A DNA stretch of 35,112 bases, from contig JACAEN010000012.1 in assembly GCA_013388845.1 (NCBI GenBank), positions 1 through 35,112 on the forward strand, read 5' to 3'. Below, piece by piece: positions 23,905-30,879 of this stretch. The DNA comes from Chloroflexota bacterium. Lineage in GTDB: Bacteria; Chloroflexota; Dehalococcoidia; GIF9; AB-539-J10. The notes below the pieces were generated by a model. It saw only the letters and a list, made by a program, of their open reading frames with translations, had not been told where the DNA came from and ran no database searches. Position 1 is the stretch's first letter; each line of letters starts with the position of its first letter. A program made the position numbers and the translations under genes.

Positions 23905-24105
23905 CTACTGTGATTTGTGGCCGTTGGACTTGATAAAGTTCTCCACCTCTTCCCACTTAAACCTGCGGTCACCTCTGATGCCCAGGCGATAGACGGGAAG
24001 AAGCCCCTTATTCGCCCAGTGCCTCACTGTGTTGGGATGAACATGGAGCAGGTGAGCCACCTCAGTGGTGGTCAACATCCTTGAATTCCTTCTTTGCACT
24101 TCCAT
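23905..24105 (-). CDS. Excisionase/MerR-type helix-turn-helix protein
   Basis: A 66-residue DNA-binding protein. LTTTEVAHLLHVHPNTVRHW (11-30) is a helix-turn-helix of the HTH_17/excisionase family, followed by a short wing GIRGDRRFKWEEVENFI. Such proteins are small transcription factors or recombination directionality factors; no integrase is in the window, so a regulatory role is more likely. A GGTGGAG lies upstream of the ATG. It is divergent from the exported-protein gene, and palindromes with AAAAGTC half-sites lie in the intergenic region. A C-terminal partner domain is absent. Confidence 0.85.
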   Translation of the reverse strand: MEVQRRNSRMLTTTEVAHLLHVHPNTVRHWANKGLLPVYRLGIRGDRRFKWEEVENFIKSNGHKSQ

Positions 24106-24179
24106 GCTAGCTCCACCCTATTTATCTTTAACAGAACTTCATTTATGTTAACTTAAGCTCTTTTCCCTGTCTATCACCC

Positions 24180-24197
24180 AAAAGTCCTAGGACTTTT
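24180..24197. promoter_or_regulatory. 18-bp perfect palindrome, candidate operator
   Basis: AAAAGTCCTAGGACTTTT, 35 bp upstream of the -35 box of the exported-protein gene and 75 bp from the HTH gene start. A related dyad, AAAGTCCAGACTTT, is at 24300-24313 on the other side of the promoter. Confidence 0.55.
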
Positions 24198-24232
24198 CTC
24201 CAGGGCTTAGAGGCAAAGTAAAGATAATGCAA

Positions 24233-24260
24233 TTGACAAGAGCGAGGCATGCGGTATAAT
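24233..24260 (+). promoter_or_regulatory. Promoter of the exported-protein gene
   Basis: TTGACA (24233-24238), 16-bp spacer, TATAAT (24255-24260), both perfect boxes. The predicted leader is about 225 nt and contains the AAAGTC dyad (24300-24313), the 18-bp sequence shared with the GLUG promoter (24271-24288) and a small ORF (24397-24462). Confidence 0.7.
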
Positions 24261-24299
24261 AGCCCATATAAGAAATAGTACAATAGTAGTGGTACCGAA

Positions 24300-24313
24300 A
24301 AAGTCCAGACTTT
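24300..24313. promoter_or_regulatory. Second AAAGTC dyad, candidate operator
   Basis: AAAGTC-CA-GACTTT, about 33 nt downstream of the predicted transcription start; the same half-site as the palindrome at 24180-24197. Confidence 0.45.
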
Positions 24314-24396
24314 ATAAAAATTAGAACCGAATAGATGTTCAAGCCCTTATGCCCAGGTTGAGGAGCGATAAGGAAATACTGCAAGGAAAGGAGGTG

Positions 24397-24462
24397 ATGG
24401 CCGGGGAAGATTACAAGTATAACGTAAGACCTGCCGCTATGCCCGAGGTCGACGGGCGATAA
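24397..24462 (+). CDS. Possible 21-residue leader peptide
   Basis: An ATG preceded by AAGGAAAGGAGGTG opens a 21-codon frame ending in TAA (peptide MAGEDYKYNVRPAAMPEVDG plus R). It ends 30 bp before the exported-protein ATG. A GCCCG/CGGGC stem (24441-24457) covers its last codons. The AGGAGG is only 2 nt from the ATG, but AAGG at 24383 gives about 10 nt. It could be a translated leader controlling the downstream gene, or a chance ORF. Confidence 0.35.
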   Translation: MAGEDYKYNVRPAAMPEVDGR

Positions 24463-24492
24463 TGCAAACTTAAAAAGAAAGGAGAAAAGGAA

Positions 24493-25131
24493 ATGAGGAA
24501 GTCAATACTAATAGCAATAACAGTGGTTCTAGTGGTCGCGTTGGGCGCCGCGGCGGCTGTGGTTGGCAGCGAGGGGAATCCATCCTCCAAGGCTACCTGC
24601 CAGGTTGGCTACGTCGAGATCCTAAACTCTGGCGACATGGGCTGGACACCCATCCTCTCGAATGTGATCAAGATGCCGAACCAGAAGGATCTCTTCATAG
24701 ATGTCTCGCTGGAGTGCGGGCTGTACACTAAAACCCTGGTCAAGAGCAAAGGTCTTGTGCCAGACACTTCTACTGCTATGGCCTTGATTAAGGTACGAGT
24801 ATGGGTAGATGACGACTTGGCTTACCCAGGAGAAGTCACCTTCAACGCAAGGACGCAGACGCTGACGGCAAAGTTTGCTGGCATGCTAGTGGACGACCAG
24901 TTGACCGAGGAGGAACTCGAGCTCATTCTCGACACCATGAGTGCCAACTCATTCAACTTCATCCTGGACGACCTTCCACAGGGAACCCATACGGTAACAG
25001 TGGAGGCAATGATTGATACGGAGACTTTAGCACAATTGGGTGTGGCTGAAGCCTGGGCTACTATCGGCAATGGTTCCGTAACTGTTGAGGAAGTCAGGAT
25101 GATCAAAGGCGAGGACATTCTTCTGGAGTAG
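24493..25131 (+). CDS. Exported protein of unknown function
   Basis: A 212-residue protein with a clear N-terminal signal peptide: a basic start, a hydrophobic stretch (about 4-24) and an Ala-rich end with likely cleavage near AAAVVGS. The mature part looks beta-rich, with two cysteines (C36 and C75) that could form a disulfide, and an acidic segment (DDQLTEEELELILDTM). AAGGAGAAAAGG lies directly upstream of the ATG. I do not recognise a family. Its promoter shares sequence with that of the GLUG lipoprotein gene, suggesting co-regulation of surface proteins. It pairs divergently with the small HTH gene. Confidence 0.75.
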   Translation: MRKSILIAITVVLVVALGAAAAVVGSEGNPSSKATCQVGYVEILNSGDMGWTPILSNVIKMPNQKDLFIDVSLECGLYTKTLVKSKGLVPDTSTAMALIKVRVWVDDDLAYPGEVTFNARTQTLTAKFAGMLVDDQLTEEELELILDTMSANSFNFILDDLPQGTHTVTVEAMIDTETLAQLGVAEAWATIGNGSVTVEEVRMIKGEDILLE

Positions 25132-25232
25132 CCGTGGAGTGGCGAACATAGGAGTGCTTGGGAAGGACTCCGTGTCCTCGTGGGGATGACTACCTAAGTT
25201 GCTGAAGCCATCCGAGGGGTCAGTCATGAGGC

Positions 25233-25266
25233 AAGGGGGGTTGGGGTTTTGCCACAGCCCCCCCTT
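25233..25266 (+). terminator. G/C hairpin downstream of the exported-protein gene
   Basis: AAGGGGGG (25233-25240) pairs with CCCCCCTT (25259-25266) around an 18-nt loop. It is followed by ATTCTTAG rather than a T-run, so it would be a weak terminator. Confidence 0.35.
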
Positions 25267-25280
25267 ATTCTTAGCCGGGT

Positions 25281-25350
25281 ATTCTGGGACATAACACCTG
25301 ATTCGTAGTAGGCCTAATCCTTCATTTTGTGAAGGATGGTGTCTCTGGAA
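25281..25350. repeat. Right direct repeat flanking the HTH/exported-protein module
   Basis: Divergent copy of 23716-23775 in the same orientation. The two copies bracket exactly the HTH gene and the exported-protein gene. Confidence 0.5.
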
Positions 25351-25393
25351 TTCGCAAGAAAGCCCGTTTCTTGCTAAAATTGCTCACTGAGCA

Positions 25394-28300
25394 ATGGGCT
25401 ATTACTTAGGCGTAGATATCGGCTCTGTCAATGCTAAGCTAGCACTCGTAGATGAGAAGGACAGAGTCGTTCAGTTTGATACTGAGAAGGTAACCTCCAG
25501 CCCCAAAGCTGCTGTCAGTGCGCTTATCTCCAGGCTGGGCGAGAAAGTTAATCTGAAAGAGATTATCGCCGCTGGTGTATCTGGCTCAGGCAGGGGGGTT
25601 ATCCCCAAAGAACTCAGTTGGACGGAATACAGCAGTTCGCTGGCGATTGCCTCCGGTCTTCTTCACTGTTACCCTGACGTTAAGACTATCATACAAATCG
25701 GCGGCCAGAGCACCCTGGTAATAGAGCTAGAAGATGGTTTGAAGAAGCCTTGGAAGGTGGCATCTAATCCCCTTTGTGCTGCGGGCACGGGAAGATTCTT
25801 GGAGCAGCAGGCATACCGGATTGGCATCAGCATGGAGGACTTCGCCAGCCTGGCGCTGAAATTCCAGGGCACTGCACCCAGGATAGCCGCCCGCTGCAGC
25901 GTCTTTGCCAAGACCGACCTCATCCACCTTCAGCAAAAAGGAGCTCCTCTGGATGCCATGCTCTACGCACTCTGTGAAAGCGTGGCTCGCATGGTTGCCT
26001 CTCTGAAGAAAGGAGCTTTCCGAGAGCCGGTCTATTTTGTGGGCGGCGTTGCCGCTAACCCTGCCGTGGCCAAATCCCTCAGTGACATGATTTCGGCCAG
26101 GAACGGGCATCCTATAGAGGTGATCATTCCCGAAAACTACCTGCACATGGAGTCCCTGGGCTCGGCATTGCTTTCCATAGGAAAAACTTCCCAGGGCGTT
26201 ATGCTGCCAGAAATGGACGTCCAGCAACGCTATTTCGAACTGCCCAAACTGAAAGTCGTCGCCCAGACTAGCCGAGGGAAAGATAGTCAAAAGATAGAAG
26301 AGGAATGCGTTGGCTACCTCGGGGTTGATGTGGGCTCCACCAGCACCAAAGCTGTGATAATAGACGAAGCGGGCAAACGAGTGCTGGCGAAGAACTACCT
26401 GATGACTGCCGGAAGGCCAGTTGAGGCGGTCAAACAGGTCTTCAGGAACTTGCTTAGAGATGGCGCAGACAAAGTCAAGATAGCGGGTGTCGGGGTGACC
26501 GGCTCGGGCCGCTATCTTGTGGGCGGTTTTATCGGGGCTGACCTGATAAAAAATGAGATAACGGCACAGACCAGAGCTGCCGCTGAGATAGACCCCGAAG
26601 CGGACATCATTGAGATTGGCGGGCAGGACTCCAAGCTGGTCATCAAGAGAAACGGCATCGTTGTGGACTATCACATGAACAAAGCTTGTGCCGCCGGGAC
26701 GGGCAGCTTCATTGACGAGCTGGCCGAGATGCTTGGCGTCTCTGTAACTAATGGCGAGTTTGCCGACCTGGCATTTGCTGCTCTCCATACCATTGAGCTG
26801 GGAACGAGATGTGCGGCCTTTATGGGTCAAGCGGTGGCGTCAGCACAGCAGGAAGGCGTGCCTCTGGAGATAATCACGGCTAGCCTGGCTAACTCCATAG
26901 CCAAGAATTATCTCTCCAAGGTGGTGGAGCATAGAAAACTGGGTGATAAGATTATCCTCACGGGAGCGGTTTTCTACAACGAAGCCGTCGTCTCCGCTTT
27001 TCATCAGCAACTTGAAGGAAAAAAGCTGACCGTGGCTGAGCACAAAGAAGTCAGCGGTGCCATAGGTGCAGCCCTCTTAGCCAAAGAAGCCATGGCTCCG
27101 ACAAAGTCGGAGAAACCTGTCCTGAGCGCAGTCGAAGGATCGAGGTTCAAGGGCTTTCAGGAGGTTGTGGATAGGGAATGTAAGCTTACCACGTTCGTGT
27201 GTAAAGGGTGCGATAACAACTGCACCATCACCCGGATGGAGATGCCTAATGAAGAGCCTAGCTATTATGGCAGCCGGTGCGACAAGTATGATGCCATAGC
27301 CAGCCATGCCCGAAGAGAGACTTTCTTTGATAAGCGAGAGCACTTGCTCTTTCGAGAGTACAAGAACGATTCCGGCACAGGACCTACCGTGGGAATCCCC
27401 AGGGCATTGCTAGTCTATGACTATGCTCCGCTCCTTATCGGGTTTCTCAATGCCCTCGACGCCCGGGTTGTCCTTTCCAGCCAGACCAACAAGGCGGTTA
27501 TGGAGCAAGCCATCGAGTTAAGCTACACTGACAGTTGTTTCCCTCTTAAGCTTCTCCACGGACATGCGGCAATGCTTAGGGACGTGGATTACATCCTTTA
27601 CCCGTGCGCCATTCGCCTGGGTAGGAAAGACGGGGATGAGAGCCAGAAATACTCCTGTCCCTTAGTTCAAGCCTCTCCGTTCATAATACGCAATGTGCTG
27701 GGCTTTGGGGAACGGCTGTTGATACCCATAATTGATTTCAGTCGGGGCGATGCCGAAGTGATAAAGAACCTTGCGGACATCGCTGCGAAGATGGGGTTTA
27801 GCAGGAAGAAAGGTAAGGAAGCAGCCCTGGCGGGCATTGAATCTCAGCGGAGGTTTGAGGCTGACCGGACGGTGCTGGGCCGGGAACTATTAAGGCAACT
27901 GCATCAAAGCGACCAATTGGGCGTGGTACTGCTTGCCAGGTCTTACATGTCGCAGGATGCCGGAGCCAATCTGGGCATAGCCGAGAAGCTCGCTCAGCTT
28001 GGGGTGGTGCCCATACCGCTGGACTTCTTGCCCCTGGAGTCGGTGAATGCCAAGGATTACTCAGACCGACCCTACTGGTTCTATGAGAGCAAATGTATAG
28101 CCGGTGCAGCTATAACTGCCTCAGACCCGCAGCTTTATGGGCTGTGGCTGACAAACTTTGGATGTGGCCCGAACTCCTTCATAATTCATCTTGTGGAAGA
28201 TATCTTGGGAGGCAAGCCTCTGGGGCAGTTAGAAATAGACGAACATGCTGCTGAGGCTGGTATCGTTACGCGCTTGGAAGCGTTTGTGGACACAATTCAA

Positions 28301-29599
28301 GGATTTGCTCACTCTGCCGGGAAGCACGAAGTGAGACGTAAGGAAGACATCTATCGGAAAGCATTTCCGCCGGTAGTTGATACCAAGAAGACATTTATTA
28401 TTCCCAGAATGACACGGCATGTTGAGCTTGTGGCTGCGCTTCTGGAGGGCAGCGGCTTCAGAGCAATCGTGCTTCCTGAGGCCAATGAACGGAATCTATC
28501 CTATGCCGATAAGGTAACAGCAGGCACCGAATGTTTGCCATTTCGGGTGACTCTGGGCGACTTTCTGAGGTTCTGCTATGAGAATGGGACTGACTTGAAA
28601 AACGTCGAGGCAGTTATGGCTAGTGCCTACGGTCCTTGCCGCTTCGGAAAATATGCCCTGGAGCAAATTCAGATACTCAAGGAGTTAGGCTTCGACCTTC
28701 CCATACGAACCACTATATCGAACAATGCGTATCGGGATACAGAGATTAGCCCTCGTTTTGCCCGCTTGGCCTGGAAGGGTTGCGTAGCTATTGACTATCT
28801 CCAGAGGCTGCTCTGGCGCACTCGTCCTTACGAAAAGCGGCCAGGCTCGGCCGACGAAATGTTTGACGGATATCTGGGCAGGATTGTCGGTCGCGTCCGT
28901 CAGAAGGAAGGTTTCGATGATATCCTGCGCCAGGCCACTTCTGATTTTAAGTCCCTTATTGACCAGGAACTGCCCCGCCGGCCTCTGGTAGGCATTAATG
29001 GCGAAATCTATCTGCGCTCCAACCGATTTAGCAACCAGGACCTGGTCAGGGAGTGCGAAAAGGCTGGGCTGGAGGTTGTTGTTTCTTCTATAGGGGAATG
29101 GATGAGATACATCTTCTTCCGTCATGTTGAGGATGCTATCAGGGACCGCAAATTTCTGAAGGCGCTGGTTAGCTATGCGATAGACCGTGTCTGGGAGCAT
29201 GATGAACATACGGTAGTCAAACATTTCCAGAACTTAATTGACGGGAGAGAGCCCTCAACGAAGGAGTTACTAACATATACCAGCCGCTGGCTTTCCCCGA
29301 GATGCGGAAGCGAAGCAGTTCTCAGTATCGGGAGTGGGATTGAATGGATGGAGAATCCTGAGTTTGCTGGCGTGATATCGGTGATGCCCCACGGCTGTAT
29401 GCCCGGCGGAATTGTGGCGGCCATGTCCGAGAAGTTCAGTGCCCTGTATCACAAGCCCTGGATCAACCTCACCTATGATGGCTTTGTGGAAAGCACCAAC
29501 CTTACGAAAATCAATAATTTTGCTGAGGTCCTCAGATTTTGCAGCCAGGAAAGAAAATCCTCTCCCTTGATGGGAGTCCCGATTAATCGGGAAAGGTGA
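25394..29599 (+). CDS. Fused double acyl-CoA dehydratase activase (BadF/BcrA/HgdC family) with DUF2229 and HgdB-like region
   Basis: A 1401-residue member of the 2-hydroxyacyl-CoA dehydratase activator family, whose activators use ATP to push an electron into a dehydratase or benzoyl-CoA-type reductase. There are two ASKHA ATPase domains: residues 1-265 (GVDIGSVNAKLALVD) and 307-565 (GVDVGSTSTKAVIID). Each has the cluster cysteines of HgdC: C128 (CAAGTGRF) and C168 (RCSVF); C432 (CAAGTGSF) and C473 (RCAAF). Then follow a cysteine group (C596, C603, C606, C610, C629), a DUF2229-type region (VGIPRALLVYDYAPLL) and a C-terminal HgdB-like region. Residues ~568-585 and the last ~12 are repeat-derived. 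No dehydratase gene is adjacent. A short dyad, TTGCTCACTGAGCAA, overlaps the ATG, and no ribosome binding site is evident. Confidence 0.9.
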   Translation: MGYYLGVDIGSVNAKLALVDEKDRVVQFDTEKVTSSPKAAVSALISRLGEKVNLKEIIAAGVSGSGRGVIPKELSWTEYSSSLAIASGLLHCYPDVKTIIQIGGQSTLVIELEDGLKKPWKVASNPLCAAGTGRFLEQQAYRIGISMEDFASLALKFQGTAPRIAARCSVFAKTDLIHLQQKGAPLDAMLYALCESVARMVASLKKGAFREPVYFVGGVAANPAVAKSLSDMISARNGHPIEVIIPENYLHMESLGSALLSIGKTSQGVMLPEMDVQQRYFELPKLKVVAQTSRGKDSQKIEEECVGYLGVDVGSTSTKAVIIDEAGKRVLAKNYLMTAGRPVEAVKQVFRNLLRDGADKVKIAGVGVTGSGRYLVGGFIGADLIKNEITAQTRAAAEIDPEADIIEIGGQDSKLVIKRNGIVVDYHMNKACAAGTGSFIDELAEMLGVSVTNGEFADLAFAALHTIELGTRCAAFMGQAVASAQQEGVPLEIITASLANSIAKNYLSKVVEHRKLGDKIILTGAVFYNEAVVSAFHQQLEGKKLTVAEHKEVSGAIGAALLAKEAMAPTKSEKPVLSAVEGSRFKGFQEVVDRECKLTTFVCKGCDNNCTITRMEMPNEEPSYYGSRCDKYDAIASHARRETFFDKREHLLFREYKNDSGTGPTVGIPRALLVYDYAPLLIGFLNALDARVVLSSQTNKAVMEQAIELSYTDSCFPLKLLHGHAAMLRDVDYILYPCAIRLGRKDGDESQKYSCPLVQASPFIIRNVLGFGERLLIPIIDFSRGDAEVIKNLADIAAKMGFSRKKGKEAALAGIESQRRFEADRTVLGRELLRQLHQSDQLGVVLLARSYMSQDAGANLGIAEKLAQLGVVPIPLDFLPLESVNAKDYSDRPYWFYESKCIAGAAITASDPQLYGLWLTNFGCGPNSFIIHLVEDILGGKPLGQLEIDEHAAEAGIVTRLEAFVDTIQGFAHSAGKHEVRRKEDIYRKAFPPVVDTKKTFIIPRMTRHVELVAALLEGSGFRAIVLPEANERNLSYADKVTAGTECLPFRVTLGDFLRFCYENGTDLKNVEAVMASAYGPCRFGKYALEQIQILKELGFDLPIRTTISNNAYRDTEISPRFARLAWKGCVAIDYLQRLLWRTRPYEKRPGSADEMFDGYLGRIVGRVRQKEGFDDILRQATSDFKSLIDQELPRRPLVGINGEIYLRSNRFSNQDLVRECEKAGLEVVVSSIGEWMRYIFFRHVEDAIRDRKFLKALVSYAIDRVWEHDEHTVVKHFQNLIDGREPSTKELLTYTSRWLSPRCGSEAVLSIGSGIEWMENPEFAGVISVMPHGCMPGGIVAAMSEKFSALYHKPWINLTYDGFVESTNLTKINNFAEVLRFCSQERKSSPLMGVPINRER
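27092..27141. repeat. Dispersed repeat read in frame inside the activase gene
   Basis: CTCCGAC-AAA-GTCGGAG hairpin followed by CCTGTCCTGAGCGCAGTCGA and AGGATCGAGG; the second part matches CCTGAGCGAAGTCGAAGGG at 23188-23207. It encodes the PTKSEKPVLSAVEGSRF linker between the second ATPase domain and the cysteine-rich region. Confidence 0.7.
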
Positions 29600-29645
29600 G
29601 GGTGAAGGACTCCTCCCTTTAACTCCCTCCCGCCAGAGGGGGGAG
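29562..29645. repeat. Repeat forming the 3' end of the activase gene
   Basis: CTCTCCCTTGATGGGAG, TCCCGATTAATCGGGA, GGTGAGGGTGA and CTCCCTCCCGCCAGAGGGG. It is related to 22824-22876 and encodes the last residues (SSPLMGVPINRER) and the stop codon. Confidence 0.7.
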
Positions 29646-29652
29646 AATCATG

Positions 29653-29681
29653 TTGACAAAATAATGCGGATTTAGTATCAT
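29653..29681 (+). promoter_or_regulatory. Promoter of the pantothenate operon
   Basis: TTGACA (29653-29658), 17-bp spacer, TATCAT (29676-29681). The predicted start (about 29688) coincides with the first base of the first pan RNA hairpin. Confidence 0.75.
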
Positions 29682-29687
29682 GCAATA

Positions 29688-29767
29688 TAGCCATTGACCC
29701 TTGAGGCAGTGAGCTAGAGAACTGGATAGTTAAAAGTCCGCTTGGATCGGCGGTGACCGAGACGGAC
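29688..29767 (+). ncRNA. Tandem pan RNA motif (two bulged-A hairpins) in the pantothenate operon leader
   Basis: Two hairpins share one design. Hairpin 1 (29688-29716): outer TAGC/GCTA, bulged A29712, five pairs CATTG/CAGTG, bulged A29697, CC/GG, 5-nt loop. Hairpin 2 (29736-29767): outer GTCCG/CGGAC, bulged A29762, five pairs CTTGG/CCGAG, bulged A29746, TC/GA, 6-nt loop. In both, the two bulged adenosines are five pairs apart on opposite strands. The pan motif is described as a hairpin with two conserved bulged A residues in leaders of pantothenate genes, including those of Chloroflexi. The structure was drawn by hand here and no covariance search was run. An intrinsic terminator follows at 29788. 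Confidence 0.8.
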
Positions 29768-29787
29768 AATAGGAGTTGTAGTGATGA

Positions 29788-29816
29788 CCCTCTCGGTTAT
29801 GCCGAGAGGGTTTTTT
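29788..29816 (+). terminator. Intrinsic terminator in the pantothenate leader (attenuator)
   Basis: CCCTCTCGG (29788-29796), loop TTATG, CCGAGAGGG (29802-29810), then TTTTTT (29811-29816). It lies after the pan RNA and 60 bp before the first gene, so it probably stops transcription conditionally. Confidence 0.9.
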
Positions 29817-29876
29817 AGTTTATGGTTATGTACGGCGCTATAACGGATGATATGCTAGCGCCAAGGATATGAACGG

Positions 29877-30860
29877 ATGGTAAAAACAGGCTTTATTGGC
29901 GCGGGAACAACGGGCACTGCTCTGGCCATAGGGCTTTTTCAAAAGGGATGCCCGGTGGTGGCTGTATCCAGTCGGACTTTGTCCTCAGCGCAGAAGCTAG
30001 CTAGGCTGGTATCCAATTGCCAGGTTTGCCATACAGCTCAAGAAGTGGCAGATGCTGCTGAATTGGTCTTCATCACCACGCCTGATGATGTTATAGCCCG
30101 GGTGTGCCGCGGAGTTCACTGGCATGAAGGGCAGAGCGTGGTGCATTGCAGTGGCGCTCATTCTGTGGATATTCTGGAGCCGGCACGAAAATCGGGGGCT
30201 GCTGTGGGCTCCTTTCACCCGTTGCAGACTTTTGCTGATGTTGACCAGGCTATAGAAAACCTGCCGGGCTCGACCTTTGCTCTGGAAGCCGAAGAGCCCC
30301 TATTATCAACGCTCAAGAAGTTGACTTCACTCCTCAACGGCAACTGGGTGGAACTTAAGCCCGGGGACAAGGTGCTGTATCATGCCGCAGCCGTTTTCGC
30401 TTGTAACTATCTGGTGACCTTGGTCAAGTTGGCTCTGGACTTGTGGCTGGACTTCGGGGTATCGTCAAAGGAGGCGACCAGAGCCTTGCTGCCCTTGCTC
30501 AGAGGAACGATAAACAATATTGACAATATTGGCTTGCCTAACTGCCTCACCGGTCCTGTTGCCCGCGGGGATTTGGGCACTATAGAGGGGCACTTGAGCG
30601 CTCTGGAGGCCAGGAGCCCCTCATTGCTTACTACCTATAAGGAGCTGGGGCTTCAGACCATTCCTATTGCTTTAGCTAAAGGCCAAGTCAATGAACGGAA
30701 GGCAGAAGAAATGAAGGTGCTGCTTGGGCACCCTGAGTTTTTCGCTCATTGTCATTCTGAGGGAGTCCCGATGGAATCGGGACGACCGAAGAATCTCGCT
30801 CAGGGTAAACCTTGGCGAGTGTCTAAAGGCGTTGGAGATTCTTCGCTACGCTCAGAATGA
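29877..30860 (+). CDS. Rossmann-like/DUF2520 oxidoreductase, probable PanG-type ketopantoate reductase
   Basis: A 327-residue NAD(P)-binding protein. The dinucleotide motif is GFIGAGTTGTALA (G8, G10, G13). The second half (about 150-290: HAAAVFACNYLVTL, LLPLLRGTINNI, LTGPVARGDLGTIEGHL) is the helical 6-phosphogluconate-dehydrogenase-like DUF2520 domain. The operon has panD, panB and panC but no panE or ilvC. A DUF2520-type protein (PanG) has been reported as the ketopantoate reductase of Francisella, from memory, so this is the likely missing NAD(P)H-dependent step from ketopantoate to pantoate. AAGGA is 9 nt before the ATG. The last ~37 residues, from about residue 291, are encoded by a palindromic element that also carries the stop codon. 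The catalytic core is complete without them. Confidence 0.82.
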   Translation: MVKTGFIGAGTTGTALAIGLFQKGCPVVAVSSRTLSSAQKLARLVSNCQVCHTAQEVADAAELVFITTPDDVIARVCRGVHWHEGQSVVHCSGAHSVDILEPARKSGAAVGSFHPLQTFADVDQAIENLPGSTFALEAEEPLLSTLKKLTSLLNGNWVELKPGDKVLYHAAAVFACNYLVTLVKLALDLWLDFGVSSKEATRALLPLLRGTINNIDNIGLPNCLTGPVARGDLGTIEGHLSALEARSPSLLTTYKELGLQTIPIALAKGQVNERKAEEMKVLLGHPEFFAHCHSEGVPMESGRPKNLAQGKPWRVSKGVGDSSLRSE

Positions 30861-30863
30861 CAA
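30749..30863. repeat. 115-bp MITE-like element at the end of the DUF2520 gene
   Basis: Perfect 13-bp ends TTGTCATTCTGAG (30749-30761) and CTCAGAATGACAA (30851-30863). Nested inside are an 11-bp inverted repeat CGAAGAATCTC (30787-30797) / GAGATTCTTCG (30835-30845) and a TCCCGATGGAATCGGGA palindrome (30766-30782). The gene's TGA (30858-30860) lies in the right terminal repeat. Confidence 0.8.
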
Positions 30864-30879
30864 AGAAGGGAGGTAGAAA

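Noticed and set aside
25727-26830. A 367-codon open frame on the minus strand opposite the activase gene
   Set aside because: It is the antisense of a strongly recognisable coding region, has no family features and reads as low-quality protein; a shadow frame.
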